From: Microbacterium marinilacus
GTDB taxonomy: Bacteria > Actinomycetota > Actinomycetes > Actinomycetales > Microbacteriaceae
DNA: 64,000 bases
Direction: 5' to 3'
Assembly (NCBI RefSeq): GCF_019753765.1
Contig: NZ_JAIJZW010000004.1
Span: forward strand, 62,001 to 126,000
Below are positions 1 through 8,431 of the stretch, in pieces. Both the position numbers and the translations under genes were made by a program. The notes under the pieces are model-generated. The model did not search any database. It saw only the letters and a program-made list of their open reading frames with translations, and was not told the origin of the DNA. How positions within the stretch are numbered: position 1 is the stretch's first letter; each line of letters starts with the position of its first letter.

Positions 1-601
1 CGTAGCCGTAGGAGTAGTCGGTGATGGAGGTTCGCAGCCCCTGCGCGTCGGGCGCGTACTCGACGAACGGGATCGGCGAGTCGTCGCTGCGGAAGGGCGT
101 CCCGCTCAGGAGCAGCCGGCGTCTTGCCGGGCCGTAGGCCTCGCGCAGCGCGTCGCCCCAGCTCAGCGCCTCTCCGCCGTGGTGCACCTCGTCGAGGATC
201 ACCAGGGTGCGCCCGCCCTCGGTGAGCGCCCGGTGGACGGAGGCCTTGACCGCCACCTGGGCGTAGGTGACGACGACGCCGTGGTACTGACGTGAGAACG
301 TCGTGTGGCTGTTGCGGAAGGCGGGGTCGAGGCGGATGTGCGCCCGGGCGGCGGCGTCCGCCCACTGCGTCTTCAGATGCTCCGTCGGGGCGACGACGAT
401 GATCCGGTCGACCTCGCGTGTGCGCAGCAGCTCCCCCGCCAGCGTGAGCGCGAAGGTCGTCTTGCCCGCGCCCGGCGTCGCGGCGACGAGGAAGTCTCGG
501 CGGTCCGCTTCGAAGTACGCCTCCAGCGCCTCCTGCTGCCAGGCGCGGAGCTTTCCCGCGGTGCCCCACGGGGCTCTCTGCGGGTAGGACGGTGACAGCA
601 T
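1..601 (-). CDS. DEAD/DEAH box helicase, N-terminal part (runs off window)
   Basis: Superfamily 2 nucleic-acid-dependent ATPase. The 200 visible residues run from ATG at 601 to the window edge. They carry a Walker A motif (ATPGAGKTT), motif Ia-like VVAPTEHLKTQW, motif II DEVHHGG and motif III LLSGTPFR, so the first RecA-like domain is nearly complete. The second domain lies outside the window. The DEVH box and the GTPF motif resemble the UvrB/ResIII-like helicases common in actinobacteria. The start is chosen at the first ATG before conserved sequence; no strong ribosome site is visible. The substrate cannot be told from this fragment. Confidence 0.88.
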   Translation of the reverse strand, partial: MLSPSYPQRAPWGTAGKLRAWQQEALEAYFEADRRDFLVAATPGAGKTTFALTLAGELLRTREVDRIIVVAPTEHLKTQWADAAARAHIRLDPAFRNSHTTFSRQYHGVVVTYAQVAVKASVHRALTEGGRTLVILDEVHHGGEALSWGDALREAYGPARRRLLLSGTPFRSDDSPIPFVEYAPDAQGLRTSITDYSYGY

Positions 602-699
602 GGGGTTCCAGGGTAATGGGCGTCGCCGACGTTCGGCCGGGAGGCGCCGGAGTGCCGCGACTCCGTCGCGCGGCGGATCCGGCGGCGGCCGACGAGGCG

Positions 700-705
700 T
701 AGTCT
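700..705 (+). promoter_or_regulatory. -10 box (TAGTCT) for the SGNH hydrolase gene
   Basis: TAGTCT fits the actinobacterial TANNNT -10 pattern and would start transcription about 30 bases before the ATG at 743. That leaves room for the AGGAGGA ribosome site at about 733-739. Assigned by pattern only. Confidence 0.5.
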
Positions 706-742
706 TCTGGTCGCCCGACGCCCGCCCGCATCAGGAGGAACC

Positions 743-1585
743 ATGCCGAACGACGACCGCAGCCCCCTCGTCGCCAACGAGGGCCCGCACCCCTGGCGAC
801 GTCTGGTGGCCCTCGGCGACTCGTTCACCGAGGGCATCGGCGATCCCGAGCCCAACTCGCCCGGCGGGCATCGCGGCTGGGCCGATCGTGTCGCCGAGGT
901 GCTCTCGCAGCAGGTCGACGACTTCGCGTATGCGAACCTCGCCGTCCGCGGCCGCCTGATCGGGCAGATCATCGACGAGCAGATCGAGCCCGCCCTCGCC
1001 CTGCAGCCCGACCTCGTCACGTTCTGCGCGGGCGGCAACGACGTGATCCGGCCGGGCGGAGACCCCGACGCCGTGGCGATCCAGTTCGAGGGTGCCGTCG
1101 CGCGCCTGAGCGCCGAGGGGGCGACCGTCGTGGTGTTCACGGGCGTCGACACCGCCTTCACGCCCGTGTTCCGTGCGCTGCGCGGCCGCGTCGCCATCTA
1201 CAACGAGAACCTCCGCGCGATCGCCGACAAGTACGACTGCATCGTCGCCGACCAGTGGGCGCTGAAGACCATCCAGGACCCGCGGTTCTTCGACGACGAC
1301 CGGCTGCACATGAACCCGCTCGGCCACCACGAGGTGGCGCGGATGGTGCTGCGCGCGCTGAACGTGCCCAACGACCTGCAGCCCATGCAGCCCGACCCGT
1401 TGCCGGAGACGACGTGGCGCGAGGCGCGCCGCGGCGACCTGGTGTGGGCGCGCACGCACCTCGTGCCCTGGGTGCTGCGGCGGGTGCGGCATCAGTCGTC
1501 GGGCGACAACGTCTCGGCGAAGCGGCCGGCGGCCACTCGCTTCGGCGCGGAGCCCGACGCCGACGCCGCACCGTCCGGCGACTGA
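743..1585 (+). CDS. SGNH/GDSL-family hydrolase
   Basis: Predicted cytoplasmic esterase or lipase of the SGNH fold, 280 residues with no signal peptide. Block I is ALGDSFTEG near residue 28, with the Ser nucleophile. Block III is GGNDVI near residue 93. Block V is the DxxH-type DDRLHMNPLGH near residue 185, so the catalytic set is complete. The last 60 residues are Arg-rich and low complexity. The start follows a strong AGGAGGA site. The gene is monocistronic between divergent and convergent neighbours. The substrate is unknown; this family includes lysophospholipases and acetylesterases. Confidence 0.88.
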   Translation: MPNDDRSPLVANEGPHPWRRLVALGDSFTEGIGDPEPNSPGGHRGWADRVAEVLSQQVDDFAYANLAVRGRLIGQIIDEQIEPALALQPDLVTFCAGGNDVIRPGGDPDAVAIQFEGAVARLSAEGATVVVFTGVDTAFTPVFRALRGRVAIYNENLRAIADKYDCIVADQWALKTIQDPRFFDDDRLHMNPLGHHEVARMVLRALNVPNDLQPMQPDPLPETTWREARRGDLVWARTHLVPWVLRRVRHQSSGDNVSAKRPAATRFGAEPDADAAPSGD

Positions 1586-1595
1586 CGGCGCGGCG

Positions 1596-2447
1596 TCAGC
1601 GCGGAGACGCCTCCCGGAACGCATCCGACGCCCGCTGACCGCGGCCGACGGCCCACAGCGCGACGGCGCTCGCGGAGGCGACGTTCAGCGAGTCGACGCC
1701 GCCCGACATGGGGATCGTGACGACGGAGTCCGCCGCCGCCAGCGCGTGTCGCGAGAGACCGTCGCCCTCGGCGCCCATCAGCAGCGCGACCCGTTCCGGC
1801 GGCGCGGCCGCGAAGTCGTCCAACGAGACGGCGCCTTCGGCCAGGGCGAGCGCCGCGACGTGGAAGCCGGCGCCGCTCAGCTGCGCACGGGCCCCGCTCT
1901 CGCCGTCCCATTCGGGAAGGCGGGTCCACGGCACCTGGAACACCGTCCCCATGCTGACGCGCACGCTGCGCCGGTACAGCGGGTCGGCGCAGCGCGGAGT
2001 GACCAGCACGGCGTCGGCGCCCAGACCCGCGGCCGCACGGAAGGCCGCGCCGACGTTCGTGTGGTCGACGATGTCCTCCAGCACCACCGCGAGTCGCGCG
2101 CCTGCCAGGACGTCCGACACGGGCGCGAGCGCGGGCCGGTGCATCGCGGCGAGGACGCCCCGGTGCACCGCATAGCCCGTCACCCCCTCGGCGACGTCGG
2201 CGGGCACCACGTAGACCGTCGCGTCGTGGCCCGCGAGCACGCCCTCGAGCTCCGGCAGCCACCGCTCCTGCGTGAGCACGGATCGTGGCCGGTGGCCCGC
2301 CGCCAGAGCCCGCGCCAGCACCTTCGACGACTCCGCCATGTAGAGGCCGCCGGCCGGCTCGAGCACTCGCCGCAGGGCCACGTCCGTGAGGTCTCGGTAG
2401 TCGGCCAGCCGCGGATCGGACGGGTCGTCCACGCTCAGGATCTCCAT
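1596..2447 (-). CDS. TrmH/SpoU-family RNA 2'-O-methyltransferase
   Basis: SAM-dependent RNA ribose methyltransferase of the SPOUT superfamily, 283 residues. The C-terminal knot domain shows all three SpoU motifs: DHTNVGAAFRAA near residue 160, LLMGAEGDGLS near residue 230 and IPMSGGVDSLNVASA near residue 253. The N-terminal 100 residues resemble the substrate-binding domain of TrmH/TsnR-like enzymes. The start at MEILSVDD follows a GGAGG sequence; an upstream extension reads into non-conserved sequence. It could modify 23S rRNA or a tRNA, which the sequence does not settle. Confidence 0.88.
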   Translation of the reverse strand: MEILSVDDPSDPRLADYRDLTDVALRRVLEPAGGLYMAESSKVLARALAAGHRPRSVLTQERWLPELEGVLAGHDATVYVVPADVAEGVTGYAVHRGVLAAMHRPALAPVSDVLAGARLAVVLEDIVDHTNVGAAFRAAAGLGADAVLVTPRCADPLYRRSVRVSMGTVFQVPWTRLPEWDGESGARAQLSGAGFHVAALALAEGAVSLDDFAAAPPERVALLMGAEGDGLSRHALAAADSVVTIPMSGGVDSLNVASASAVALWAVGRGQRASDAFREASPR

Positions 2448-2491
2448 GCCTCCAGCATCCCTCACGCCGATCCCGCCCCTCGAACGGCCCA

Positions 2492-2497
2492 TAGAAT
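2492..2497 (+). promoter_or_regulatory. -10 box (TAGAAT), leaderless promoter of the sirtuin gene
   Basis: TAGAAT ends six bases before the GTG at 2504, the spacing expected when transcription begins at the start codon. The flanking CATAGAATC also reads TTCTAT on the other strand, facing the TrmH-family gene. Confidence 0.6.
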
Positions 2498-2503
2498 CGC
2501 TCC

Positions 2504-3355
2504 GTGCCCCTCGCCTCCGACCTCGACGACGCCACCGCCGCCGGTGTCGCGCGCGCGACAGCCGTGCTCGCGGGGCTGCGCGTCGCCGTGCTGACCGGCG
2601 CGGGAGTGTCCACGGACTCGGGCATACCCGACTACCGCGGCAAGGGCGCGCCCCGCCGGTCTCCCATGACCGCCCAGACGTTCCTCGGCGACGAGGACGC
2701 GCGGCGTCGGTACTGGATCGGCTCGCACCTGGGCTGGCACGCGTTCTCGGCGGCTGCCCCGAACCCCGGCCACACGGCGCTCGCCGAGCTCGAACGCGAC
2801 GGCGTCGTCAGCGGCGTCATCACGCAGAACGTCGACGGCCTCCACCTGCGCGCCGGGAGCCACCGCGTGGTGGAGCTGCACGGCACCATGCGGCGGGTGT
2901 TCTGCACGCACTGCGGCCAGGTGTTCGACCGCCGCGACATCGCGCAGCGGCTCGAGAGCGAGAACCCCTGGATCACGGTCCCGGAGAACGTCGAGCTCGG
3001 ACCCGACGGCGATGTCCGGCCGGAGACCGCGGAGGGTTTCGTCGTGCCGGACTGCACGGTGTGCGGCGGCATGCTCAAGCCCGACGTCGTCTTCTTCGGC
3101 GAGTTCATCCCGGGCGAGAGGTTCCGCGAGGCGGAGCAGCTGCTGCACGGCAGCCAGGCGCTGCTCATCGCCGGGTCCTCCCTCGTGGTGAACTCGGGCA
3201 TCCGCTTCGTCGAGCGCGCCCGACGCCGCCGCATGCCGGTCGTGATCGTCAACCGCGGCGAGACCCGCGCCGACGACCGCGTCACCGTGAAGATCGATGC
3301 CGGCACGACGGAGGTCCTCGCCGAGCTCGCCCGCGCCCTCCCCGCGAGCCGCTGA
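2504..3355 (+). CDS. NAD-dependent protein deacylase, SIR2 family
   Basis: Sirtuin that removes acyl groups from lysine with NAD, 283 residues. The Rossmann motif LTGAGVSTDSGIPDYRG lies near residue 32. TQNVDGLH and the catalytic-His motif VELHGTMRR lie near residues 107-128. The zinc knuckle is CTHCG (about 133) and CTVCGG (about 187). A GSSLVVNSG motif follows. A 40-residue insert separates the zinc pairs, as in macrodomain-independent actinobacterial sirtuins. GTG start with a -10 box six bases upstream. No partner gene is nearby; the histidine phosphatase begins 45 bases downstream with its own promoter. Confidence 0.92.
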   Translation: MPLASDLDDATAAGVARATAVLAGLRVAVLTGAGVSTDSGIPDYRGKGAPRRSPMTAQTFLGDEDARRRYWIGSHLGWHAFSAAAPNPGHTALAELERDGVVSGVITQNVDGLHLRAGSHRVVELHGTMRRVFCTHCGQVFDRRDIAQRLESENPWITVPENVELGPDGDVRPETAEGFVVPDCTVCGGMLKPDVVFFGEFIPGERFREAEQLLHGSQALLIAGSSLVVNSGIRFVERARRRRMPVVIVNRGETRADDRVTVKIDAGTTEVLAELARALPASR

Positions 3356-3387
3356 GCGCACCCAGCCTCGGCACCGGTCGGACGCCG

Positions 3388-3393
3388 TAGGCT
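3388..3393 (+). promoter_or_regulatory. -10 box (TAGGCT), leaderless promoter of the histidine phosphatase gene
   Basis: TAGGCT ends seven bases before the GTG at 3401, with no ribosome-binding site in between. Confidence 0.6.
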
Positions 3394-3400
3394 CACGGGT

Positions 3401-3967
3401 GTGACCCTCCTTGCTCTCTTGCGCCACGGACAGACCGACTGGAACTTCGAGCGACGCGTCCAGGGACGCACCGACATCCCGCTCAACGACACGGGCCGCG
3501 CGCAGGCGCTGGTCGCGGCGGACACGCTGCGCGGCGGCGACTGGACCCGGATCGTCGCCAGTCCGCTGCGCCGCGCGGAGGAGACCGCCGAGATCATCGC
3601 GTCCGTGCTGGAGCTGGACGCCCCCTCCACGCACGCCGGTCTGGTAGAGCGCGACTACGGTCAGGGCGAGGGCGTGCTCGTCGCCGACTTCTTCGCGCGC
3701 TGGGGCGACGGCCCCGTGCCGGGAGCGGAGACGCTGGACGAGCTGGCGACGCGAGCGCACGACGCGATCGCCGAGGTCGCCGCGGTCGCTCCGGCGGAGC
3801 CCACGATCGTCGTCGCGCACGGCGGCCTGATCCGGTCGCTGATCGGCCTCGCGACCGACGGGCGGCTGCCGGCGCCCGGTGAGCGCCTCGAGAACGCCTC
3901 CGTCACGCTGTTCGCGCTGGAGGACTCGGGACTCGAGCTCGTCCAGTACACGACGGCATCGGCCTAG
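3401..3967 (+). CDS. Histidine phosphatase family protein (phosphoglycerate mutase-like)
   Basis: Branch 1 histidine acid phosphatase, 188 residues. The phospho-histidine motif is LLRHGQTDWN at residues 6-15. The second signature is VASPLRRAEETA near residue 51. The second catalytic His is in VVAHGGLIRSL near residue 143. Such proteins dephosphorylate small phosphometabolites; the substrate is unknown here. The GTG start is supported by the -10 box seven bases upstream. The topoisomerase gene starts three bases after the stop codon, so the two are probably co-transcribed. Confidence 0.9.
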   Translation: MTLLALLRHGQTDWNFERRVQGRTDIPLNDTGRAQALVAADTLRGGDWTRIVASPLRRAEETAEIIASVLELDAPSTHAGLVERDYGQGEGVLVADFFARWGDGPVPGAETLDELATRAHDAIAEVAAVAPAEPTIVVAHGGLIRSLIGLATDGRLPAPGERLENASVTLFALEDSGLELVQYTTASA

Positions 3968-3970
3968 GAC

Positions 3971-4996
3971 ATGGTCCGCCTGCGGCGCACATCGCCGGAT
4001 CAGCCCGGCTGGACGCGCCGCGGCGCCGGTCGCGGCTTCGCGTATCTCGACGAGCACGGCGCGCGGTTGCCCGCTCTAGACGCCGAGCGCATCCGGGCCC
4101 TCGCGATCCCGCCCGCCTGGAAGGACGTCTGGATCACGCCGTTCGAGAACGGCCACCTCCAGGCCGTCGGCACCGACGCCGCCGGACGCCGCCAGTACCT
4201 GTACCACCCGCAGTGGCGGGTTCGCCGAGACGCCGCGAAGTTCGACCGCGTGCTGGACTTCGGCCGCGCCCTCGGCGCCGCGCGCCCGCGGGTGGCCGAG
4301 GACCTCGCGCGTGACGGCATGCCGCGCGAACGAGCCTGCGCGCTCGCGGTGAGGCTGCTCGACCTCGGCTGCTTCCGGATCGGGAACGACGTGTACGCCG
4401 ACGCCAACGGCAGCTTCGGGCTCACCACGCTGCGTCGCGATCACGTGACCCGCACCGGCGACACGCTGGTCTTCGCCTTCACCGGGAAGTCGGGCGTCGA
4501 CCATCGCATCGAGATCGACGACGAGCCCGTGACGAGAGCCGTCGAGACGCTGCGACGCCGGCGGGACGACGATGAGACCCTCCTCGCGCTCCGCGACGAC
4601 CGGTGGCACTCGCTCATGCCCGCCACGGTCAACGAGTACGTCCGGGAGATCACCGGGGTCGACGCGACCGCCAAGGACTTCCGCACCTGGCACGCCACCG
4701 TGCTCGCCGCCGCCGAGATCGCCGCCGGCGCGGACGAGCTCGAGCGCGAGGGCCGCGGGGGAACGACCCGGCGTCGACGCATCGTGACCGACGCGATGCG
4801 CGAGGTGGCGGCGTTCCTGGGCAACACCCCGACCATGGCACGGACGTCGTACGTCGACCCGCGCGTGGTGTCGGCCTACGAGGAGGGGCGCACCATCTCA
4901 CGGGCCGTGCGCCGCTCGTACGCCTCGGACGAGGAGCGCCAGGCCGGGCTGGAGCGCGCCACACGGCGGCTGCTGCGCGAGACGGACGACCGATGA
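3971..4996 (+). CDS. DNA topoisomerase IB (poxvirus-type)
   Basis: Type IB topoisomerase of the small bacterial/viral class, 341 residues. It nicks one strand through a 3'-phosphotyrosine and relaxes supercoils. N-terminal domain with IPPAWKDVWI and YHPQWRVRRDAAKFDR (residues 38-90). The catalytic domain has GCFRIGNDVY and TGKSGVDHRIEI (about 134-180). KDFRTWHATV supplies the Arg/Lys set near residue 234. The nucleophile is Tyr294 in ARTSYVDPRVV. The ATG lies three bases after the phosphatase stop. The sequence is complete. Confidence 0.93.
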   Translation: MVRLRRTSPDQPGWTRRGAGRGFAYLDEHGARLPALDAERIRALAIPPAWKDVWITPFENGHLQAVGTDAAGRRQYLYHPQWRVRRDAAKFDRVLDFGRALGAARPRVAEDLARDGMPRERACALAVRLLDLGCFRIGNDVYADANGSFGLTTLRRDHVTRTGDTLVFAFTGKSGVDHRIEIDDEPVTRAVETLRRRRDDDETLLALRDDRWHSLMPATVNEYVREITGVDATAKDFRTWHATVLAAAEIAAGADELEREGRGGTTRRRRIVTDAMREVAAFLGNTPTMARTSYVDPRVVSAYEEGRTISRAVRRSYASDEERQAGLERATRRLLRETDDR

Positions 4997-5061
4997 CGGT
5001 ATCGCCAAGCGCCATGACTGAGCAAATCGGCCAGCACGCGCACTCGATACGATAACGAGTG

Positions 5062-5101
5062 AGCAGGATGCGCAGGATCGCCTCGTAGATCCTGCTAATG
5101 T
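5062..5101 (+). promoter_or_regulatory. Candidate operator and -10 box upstream of the Lrp gene
   Basis: AGCAGGAT (5062-5069) and GCAGGATC (5072-5079) are direct copies. GATCCTGC (5088-5095) is an exact inverted copy. They abut TAATGT (5096-5101), a possible -10 box eight bases before the ATG at 5110. A second imperfect palindrome, ACTCG...CGAGT, lies at 5042-5060. Autoregulation by the Lrp protein is the simplest reading but is inferred. Confidence 0.5.
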
Positions 5102-5109
5102 CTCGCTCT

Positions 5110-5583
5110 ATGGCTTCCCTGGATCACGTCGACCTCGAGCTGCTCGCTGCGCTCAGCGAGGACCCGCGCGCCACCGTCGTCGCCCTCGCCGAGCGTCTGC
5201 GCCTGTCCCGCAACACCGTGCAGGCGCGCATGTCCCGGCTCGACAAGGCCGGAGTCTTCCGTTCCTTCGAGCGCTCCATCTCGACGGCCGCGCTCGGCTT
5301 CCCGCTCGAGGCCTTCCTGTCCATCGGCGTCCGCCAGGTCGACCTGCCCCGCATCACGAACGAGCTCGCCGGGGTGCCCGAGGTCGTTCAGGTGCACGGC
5401 ATGTCCGGTCAGACCGATCTGCTGGCCCTGGTGGCCTGCCGCGACGCGCGGCATCTGTTCGACGTCGACGCGCGCATCCTCGGCATCGAGGGCGTCGAGC
5501 GCACGGAGACGTCGCTGGTGATGAGCGAGGCTGTGTCGTACCGCGTGAGCGGCCTCATGCAGCTCGCCCGCCGGGAGCGCTAG
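5110..5583 (+). CDS. Lrp/AsnC family transcriptional regulator
   Basis: DNA-binding feast/famine regulator, 157 residues from this start. N-terminal helix-turn-helix at about residues 5-50 (LDHVDLELLAAL, VVALAERLRLSRNTVQARM) joined to an RAM ligand-binding domain (about 65-150) with VPEVVQVHGMSGQTDLL. The start at 5110 gives MASLDHVD; an in-frame ATG at 5098 would add four residues but overlaps the TAATGT box. Inverted repeats lie immediately upstream. The nearest gene, the acyl-CoA ligase, is convergent, so regulatory targets cannot be read from context. The ligand is unknown. Confidence 0.88.
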   Translation: MASLDHVDLELLAALSEDPRATVVALAERLRLSRNTVQARMSRLDKAGVFRSFERSISTAALGFPLEAFLSIGVRQVDLPRITNELAGVPEVVQVHGMSGQTDLLALVACRDARHLFDVDARILGIEGVERTETSLVMSEAVSYRVSGLMQLARRER

Positions 5584-5626
5584 GACGCCTCCGGCGTCGC
5601 CTCCGCGGCCGACGCCACGCCCTGCG

Positions 5627-7345
5627 TCAGCTCGATGCGCCGCCCCGAGCGGCGGCCATCCGGTCGCGCACCTCCCGGCGCAGGATCTTCCCGACGAGAG
5701 ACCGCGGCAGCTCGTCCATCTGCACGATGCGGCGGGGGATCTTGTAGTCGGCCAGGTGAGCGCGGCAGAAGTCCCGCAGCGCTGCGGCGTCGAAGACGCG
5801 CCCCTCCGCCACCTCGATCGCCGCGGCCACCTGCTCGCTGCCATCGGGCCGTCGCAGGCCGACGACCGCCGCGGCTCGCACGTCGGGATGCGCCTCGAGC
5901 GTCTCCTCGACCTCGTGGGGCGCGACGTTGTAGCCGCCCGTGATGATGAGCTCCTTGATGCGGTCGACGATCGTGACGAAGCCGTCGTCCGAGACGGTCA
6001 CGACGTCGCCGGTGCGCAGCCAGCCGCCCGGCAGCAGCGTGCCCGCGGTCTCCTCAGGACGCCGCCAGTAGCCCGCGAACACCTGCGGTCCACGGATCAG
6101 GAGCTCTCCCCGCTCACCCGGCTCGACCTCGGCGGACGGGTCGTCGAGGCGGACGACGCGGATGTCCGTGCCGGGGAAGGGCACTCCCACCGTCCCGGGG
6201 CGGCGTGCCGGGCCGATCGGGTTGCCGAGCGCGACGGGGGACGTCTCGGTCATGCCGTACCCCTCGACGAGAAGTCCTCCCGTCGTCTCCTCCCAGCGGC
6301 GCACGGTCGAGAGCGGCAGGCTCATCGCACCGGATATCGCGAAGCGGATCGTGGACAGGTCGATGGCGCCCTGCGCCGCGCTGCGGGCCAGCGCGTCGTA
6401 GACCGGCGGCACGGCGGGCAGGAACGTCGGCGGATCGGACCTCGCGGCGGCGACGACGAGATCCACGTCGAAGGTCGGGAACAGCACGAGCTTCGCTCCG
6501 ATGCTCATCGCGAAGGTCAGGCAGAGCGTGAGCCCGTAGGCGTGGAAGAGGGGCAGGACGCCGTAGAAGGTCTCCTCGCCCTCCTGCAGGCCGGGCACCC
6601 ACGCTCGCCCCTGCAGCGCGTTCGCACGCAGGTTGCCGTGGGTCAGGATCGCGCCCTTCGGGTCTCCGGTCGTGCCGCTCGTGTACTGCAGCAGGGCGAT
6701 GTCGGAGACCTTCGGCCGAGGGTGCCGGCGCGCCAGACGGCGTCCGTCGACGACCTTCCGCCACGAAAGGATCCGACGCGAGCGCGGGCGCGCCGTCAGC
6801 TTCGAGCGCGACTCGCGCGCAGCGCGCAGCGGAAGCCGCAGCGCGATGCGCTTGCCGAGCGGCAGCTCGTCCGTCAGATCGACGGCGACGACGTGGTGCG
6901 GGCGCGCATCGCTCGGCAGCTCGGCGACGACGTCGGCCGTCTTGTCCCAGACGATCGCGACCTGCGCACCGTGGTCCTCGAACTGGTGCCGCAGCTCGCG
7001 CGGCGTGTACAGCGGGTTGTGCTCGACGACGATGGCTCCGAGGCGGAGGATCGCGTAGAACGCGACCACGTGCTGCGGGGAGTTGGGCAGGACGAGGGCC
7101 ACGCGGTCGCCGGCGGAGACCCCCAGCCGGCGCAGGCCCTCGGCCGCACGCGCGATGCGGTCGCCGAGCTCGCCGTAGGTCGTGCGGGCGCCGAAGAAGA
7201 CCAGCGCCGTCTTCCGACGGTGGGCACGCACGCTCAGGTCCACCATGTCGACGAGACTCTCCGTGACCTCGGGGATGTCCGTCGGGACGCCGGGCGCGTA
7301 CGCCGTCGTCCAGGGTCGCGCGGGCCAGGTGCCGGTCGATGTCAC
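5627..7345 (-). CDS. AMP-dependent long-chain fatty acid-CoA ligase
   Basis: ATP-dependent acyl-CoA synthetase of the ANL superfamily, 572 residues. It activates a fatty acid through acyl-AMP and then forms the CoA thioester. The P-loop-like A3 motif YTSGTTGDPKGA lies near residue 220. VEGYGMTETSPV (A5) is near 370. GWLRTGDVV (A7) is near 450. The hinge and A8 region DRIKELIITGGYNV is near 470, and PRSLVGKILRREV with the catalytic Lys is near the C-terminus. GTG start chosen because GGAGGAG precedes it by six bases. It sits upstream of an alpha/beta hydrolase gene on the same strand. Confidence 0.92.
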   Translation of the reverse strand: MTSTGTWPARPWTTAYAPGVPTDIPEVTESLVDMVDLSVRAHRRKTALVFFGARTTYGELGDRIARAAEGLRRLGVSAGDRVALVLPNSPQHVVAFYAILRLGAIVVEHNPLYTPRELRHQFEDHGAQVAIVWDKTADVVAELPSDARPHHVVAVDLTDELPLGKRIALRLPLRAARESRSKLTARPRSRRILSWRKVVDGRRLARRHPRPKVSDIALLQYTSGTTGDPKGAILTHGNLRANALQGRAWVPGLQEGEETFYGVLPLFHAYGLTLCLTFAMSIGAKLVLFPTFDVDLVVAAARSDPPTFLPAVPPVYDALARSAAQGAIDLSTIRFAISGAMSLPLSTVRRWEETTGGLLVEGYGMTETSPVALGNPIGPARRPGTVGVPFPGTDIRVVRLDDPSAEVEPGERGELLIRGPQVFAGYWRRPEETAGTLLPGGWLRTGDVVTVSDDGFVTIVDRIKELIITGGYNVAPHEVEETLEAHPDVRAAAVVGLRRPDGSEQVAAAIEVAEGRVFDAAALRDFCRAHLADYKIPRRIVQMDELPRSLVGKILRREVRDRMAAARGGASS

Positions 7346-7441
7346 GTGCTCTCCTCCGGGACGGTTCTCTCCATGCTGACACCGGGCACATGCCGCCACG
7401 GGCACATCTCCGCGTCGGGTCGTGCCGCCGTCCGACCGACC

Positions 7442-8335
7442 TCACGCCAGCCAGTCGCGGATGGCGGCGGCCGCCTCCGCCGGCCTCTCGTAGTGGATCA
7501 GGTGCCCGACGTCCGCGATCTCGACGAGCGTCGCATCCGGGATGCGGCTCGCCAGCACCCGCTCGACCTCGATCGACGTGATGTCGTCCCGGTCCGCGGC
7601 CACGAGCAGCGTCGGCACCGCCAGGCGCGACGCGTACTCCCCCACGTCGTGCGACACGCTGGTCACGAACGCGTCGTGCAGCACGTCCCGATCGGCGAAC
7701 GACGAGAAGTACCGGTCGTGCTGGTCGTGCACGAAGGCCCGCAAGGCGGGATCGCGGGTCTTCACCATCGCGAGCGACATGACCCGCACGACGATCCGCG
7801 TGCGCAGCAGCCACGTCCCGAGACGGCGCGGCAGCCGCGCACCGGCCCAGTAGTACAGGATCGCGAGCCGGGTGAGGATGCCGCGCGGGCCCTGGAGCGC
7901 CGGGGCGCCGATCGGGTTCACCAGGATCAGGCGCGGGGTCCGCAGCCCTCGCGCGACCGCGGAGGAGGCGACGATCGACCCGAAGGAGTGCCCCAGCACC
8001 ACCTGGGCGCCGTCTTCACCGGGGCGCGCCACGGCGGCCGCGAAGGCCTCGAGCCAATCGGCGTACGCGTCGATGTCGTGGCGACGGTCCGGCAGCGGCG
8101 GAGTCTGCCCGAAACCGGGCAGGTCGGGCATCACGATGCGGAAGCCGCCGAGGAACGCCACCACGGGCTCCAGACCGTGATGCTCCCCGCGGAACCCGTG
8201 CACCACGAGGATCGTGGTCTCGGCGTCCTCGGGGCCGTACACCCAGTAGGCCGTGCGCCCCCCGAGCACCTCCACCTCACGCCGGGCGACGGGGATCTCG
8301 GCGAGCTGGGCGGCGTAGGGCGAGGCGACGGGCAC
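7442..8335 (-). CDS. Alpha/beta hydrolase
   Basis: Serine hydrolase of the alpha/beta fold, 297 residues. The oxyanion region is LVVHGFRGEHHG near residue 44. The nucleophile elbow is LGHSFGSIVAS near residue 114. AADRDDITS carries the likely acid near residue 255, and the catalytic His is in DVGHLIHYERP near residue 277. The PDLPGFGQTPP motif is typical of lipase/haloperoxidase-like enzymes. The GTG start has TAGACT six bases upstream, suggesting a leaderless transcript. The acyl-CoA ligase gene lies 96 bases downstream on the same strand. The substrate is unknown. Confidence 0.85.
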   Translation of the reverse strand: MPVASPYAAQLAEIPVARREVEVLGGRTAYWVYGPEDAETTILVVHGFRGEHHGLEPVVAFLGGFRIVMPDLPGFGQTPPLPDRRHDIDAYADWLEAFAAAVARPGEDGAQVVLGHSFGSIVASSAVARGLRTPRLILVNPIGAPALQGPRGILTRLAILYYWAGARLPRRLGTWLLRTRIVVRVMSLAMVKTRDPALRAFVHDQHDRYFSSFADRDVLHDAFVTSVSHDVGEYASRLAVPTLLVAADRDDITSIEVERVLASRIPDATLVEIADVGHLIHYERPAEAAAAIRDWLA

Positions 8336-8341
8336 AGAACG

Positions 8342-8347
8342 AGTCTA
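8342..8347 (-). promoter_or_regulatory. -10 box (TAGACT), leaderless promoter of the alpha/beta hydrolase
   Basis: On the minus strand TAGACT ends six bases before the GTG at 8335. Confidence 0.6.
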
Positions 8348-8417
8348 CGGAGATGCCCCTGGAGGGCCGTCCTGCCCCTGCCCGGTGTGGCGCGACGGCA
8401 ATGTCGGCGTGTCGCCC

Positions 8418-8423
8418 TATTTT
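8418..8423 (+). promoter_or_regulatory. -10 box (TATTTT), leaderless promoter of the exonuclease gene
   Basis: TATTTT ends eight bases before the ATG at 8432. Only an AGAGG remnant separates them. Confidence 0.45.
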
Positions 8424-8431
8424 CTAGAGGT

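Noticed and set aside
5756..8431. Long open plus-strand frame opposite the acyl-CoA ligase and hydrolase genes
   Set aside because: It runs antisense to genes with clear catalytic motifs, is Arg/Val/Asp-rich in the manner of high-GC antisense frames and has no ribosome site. Only its last part, from ATG at 8432, is a real gene (exonuclease).
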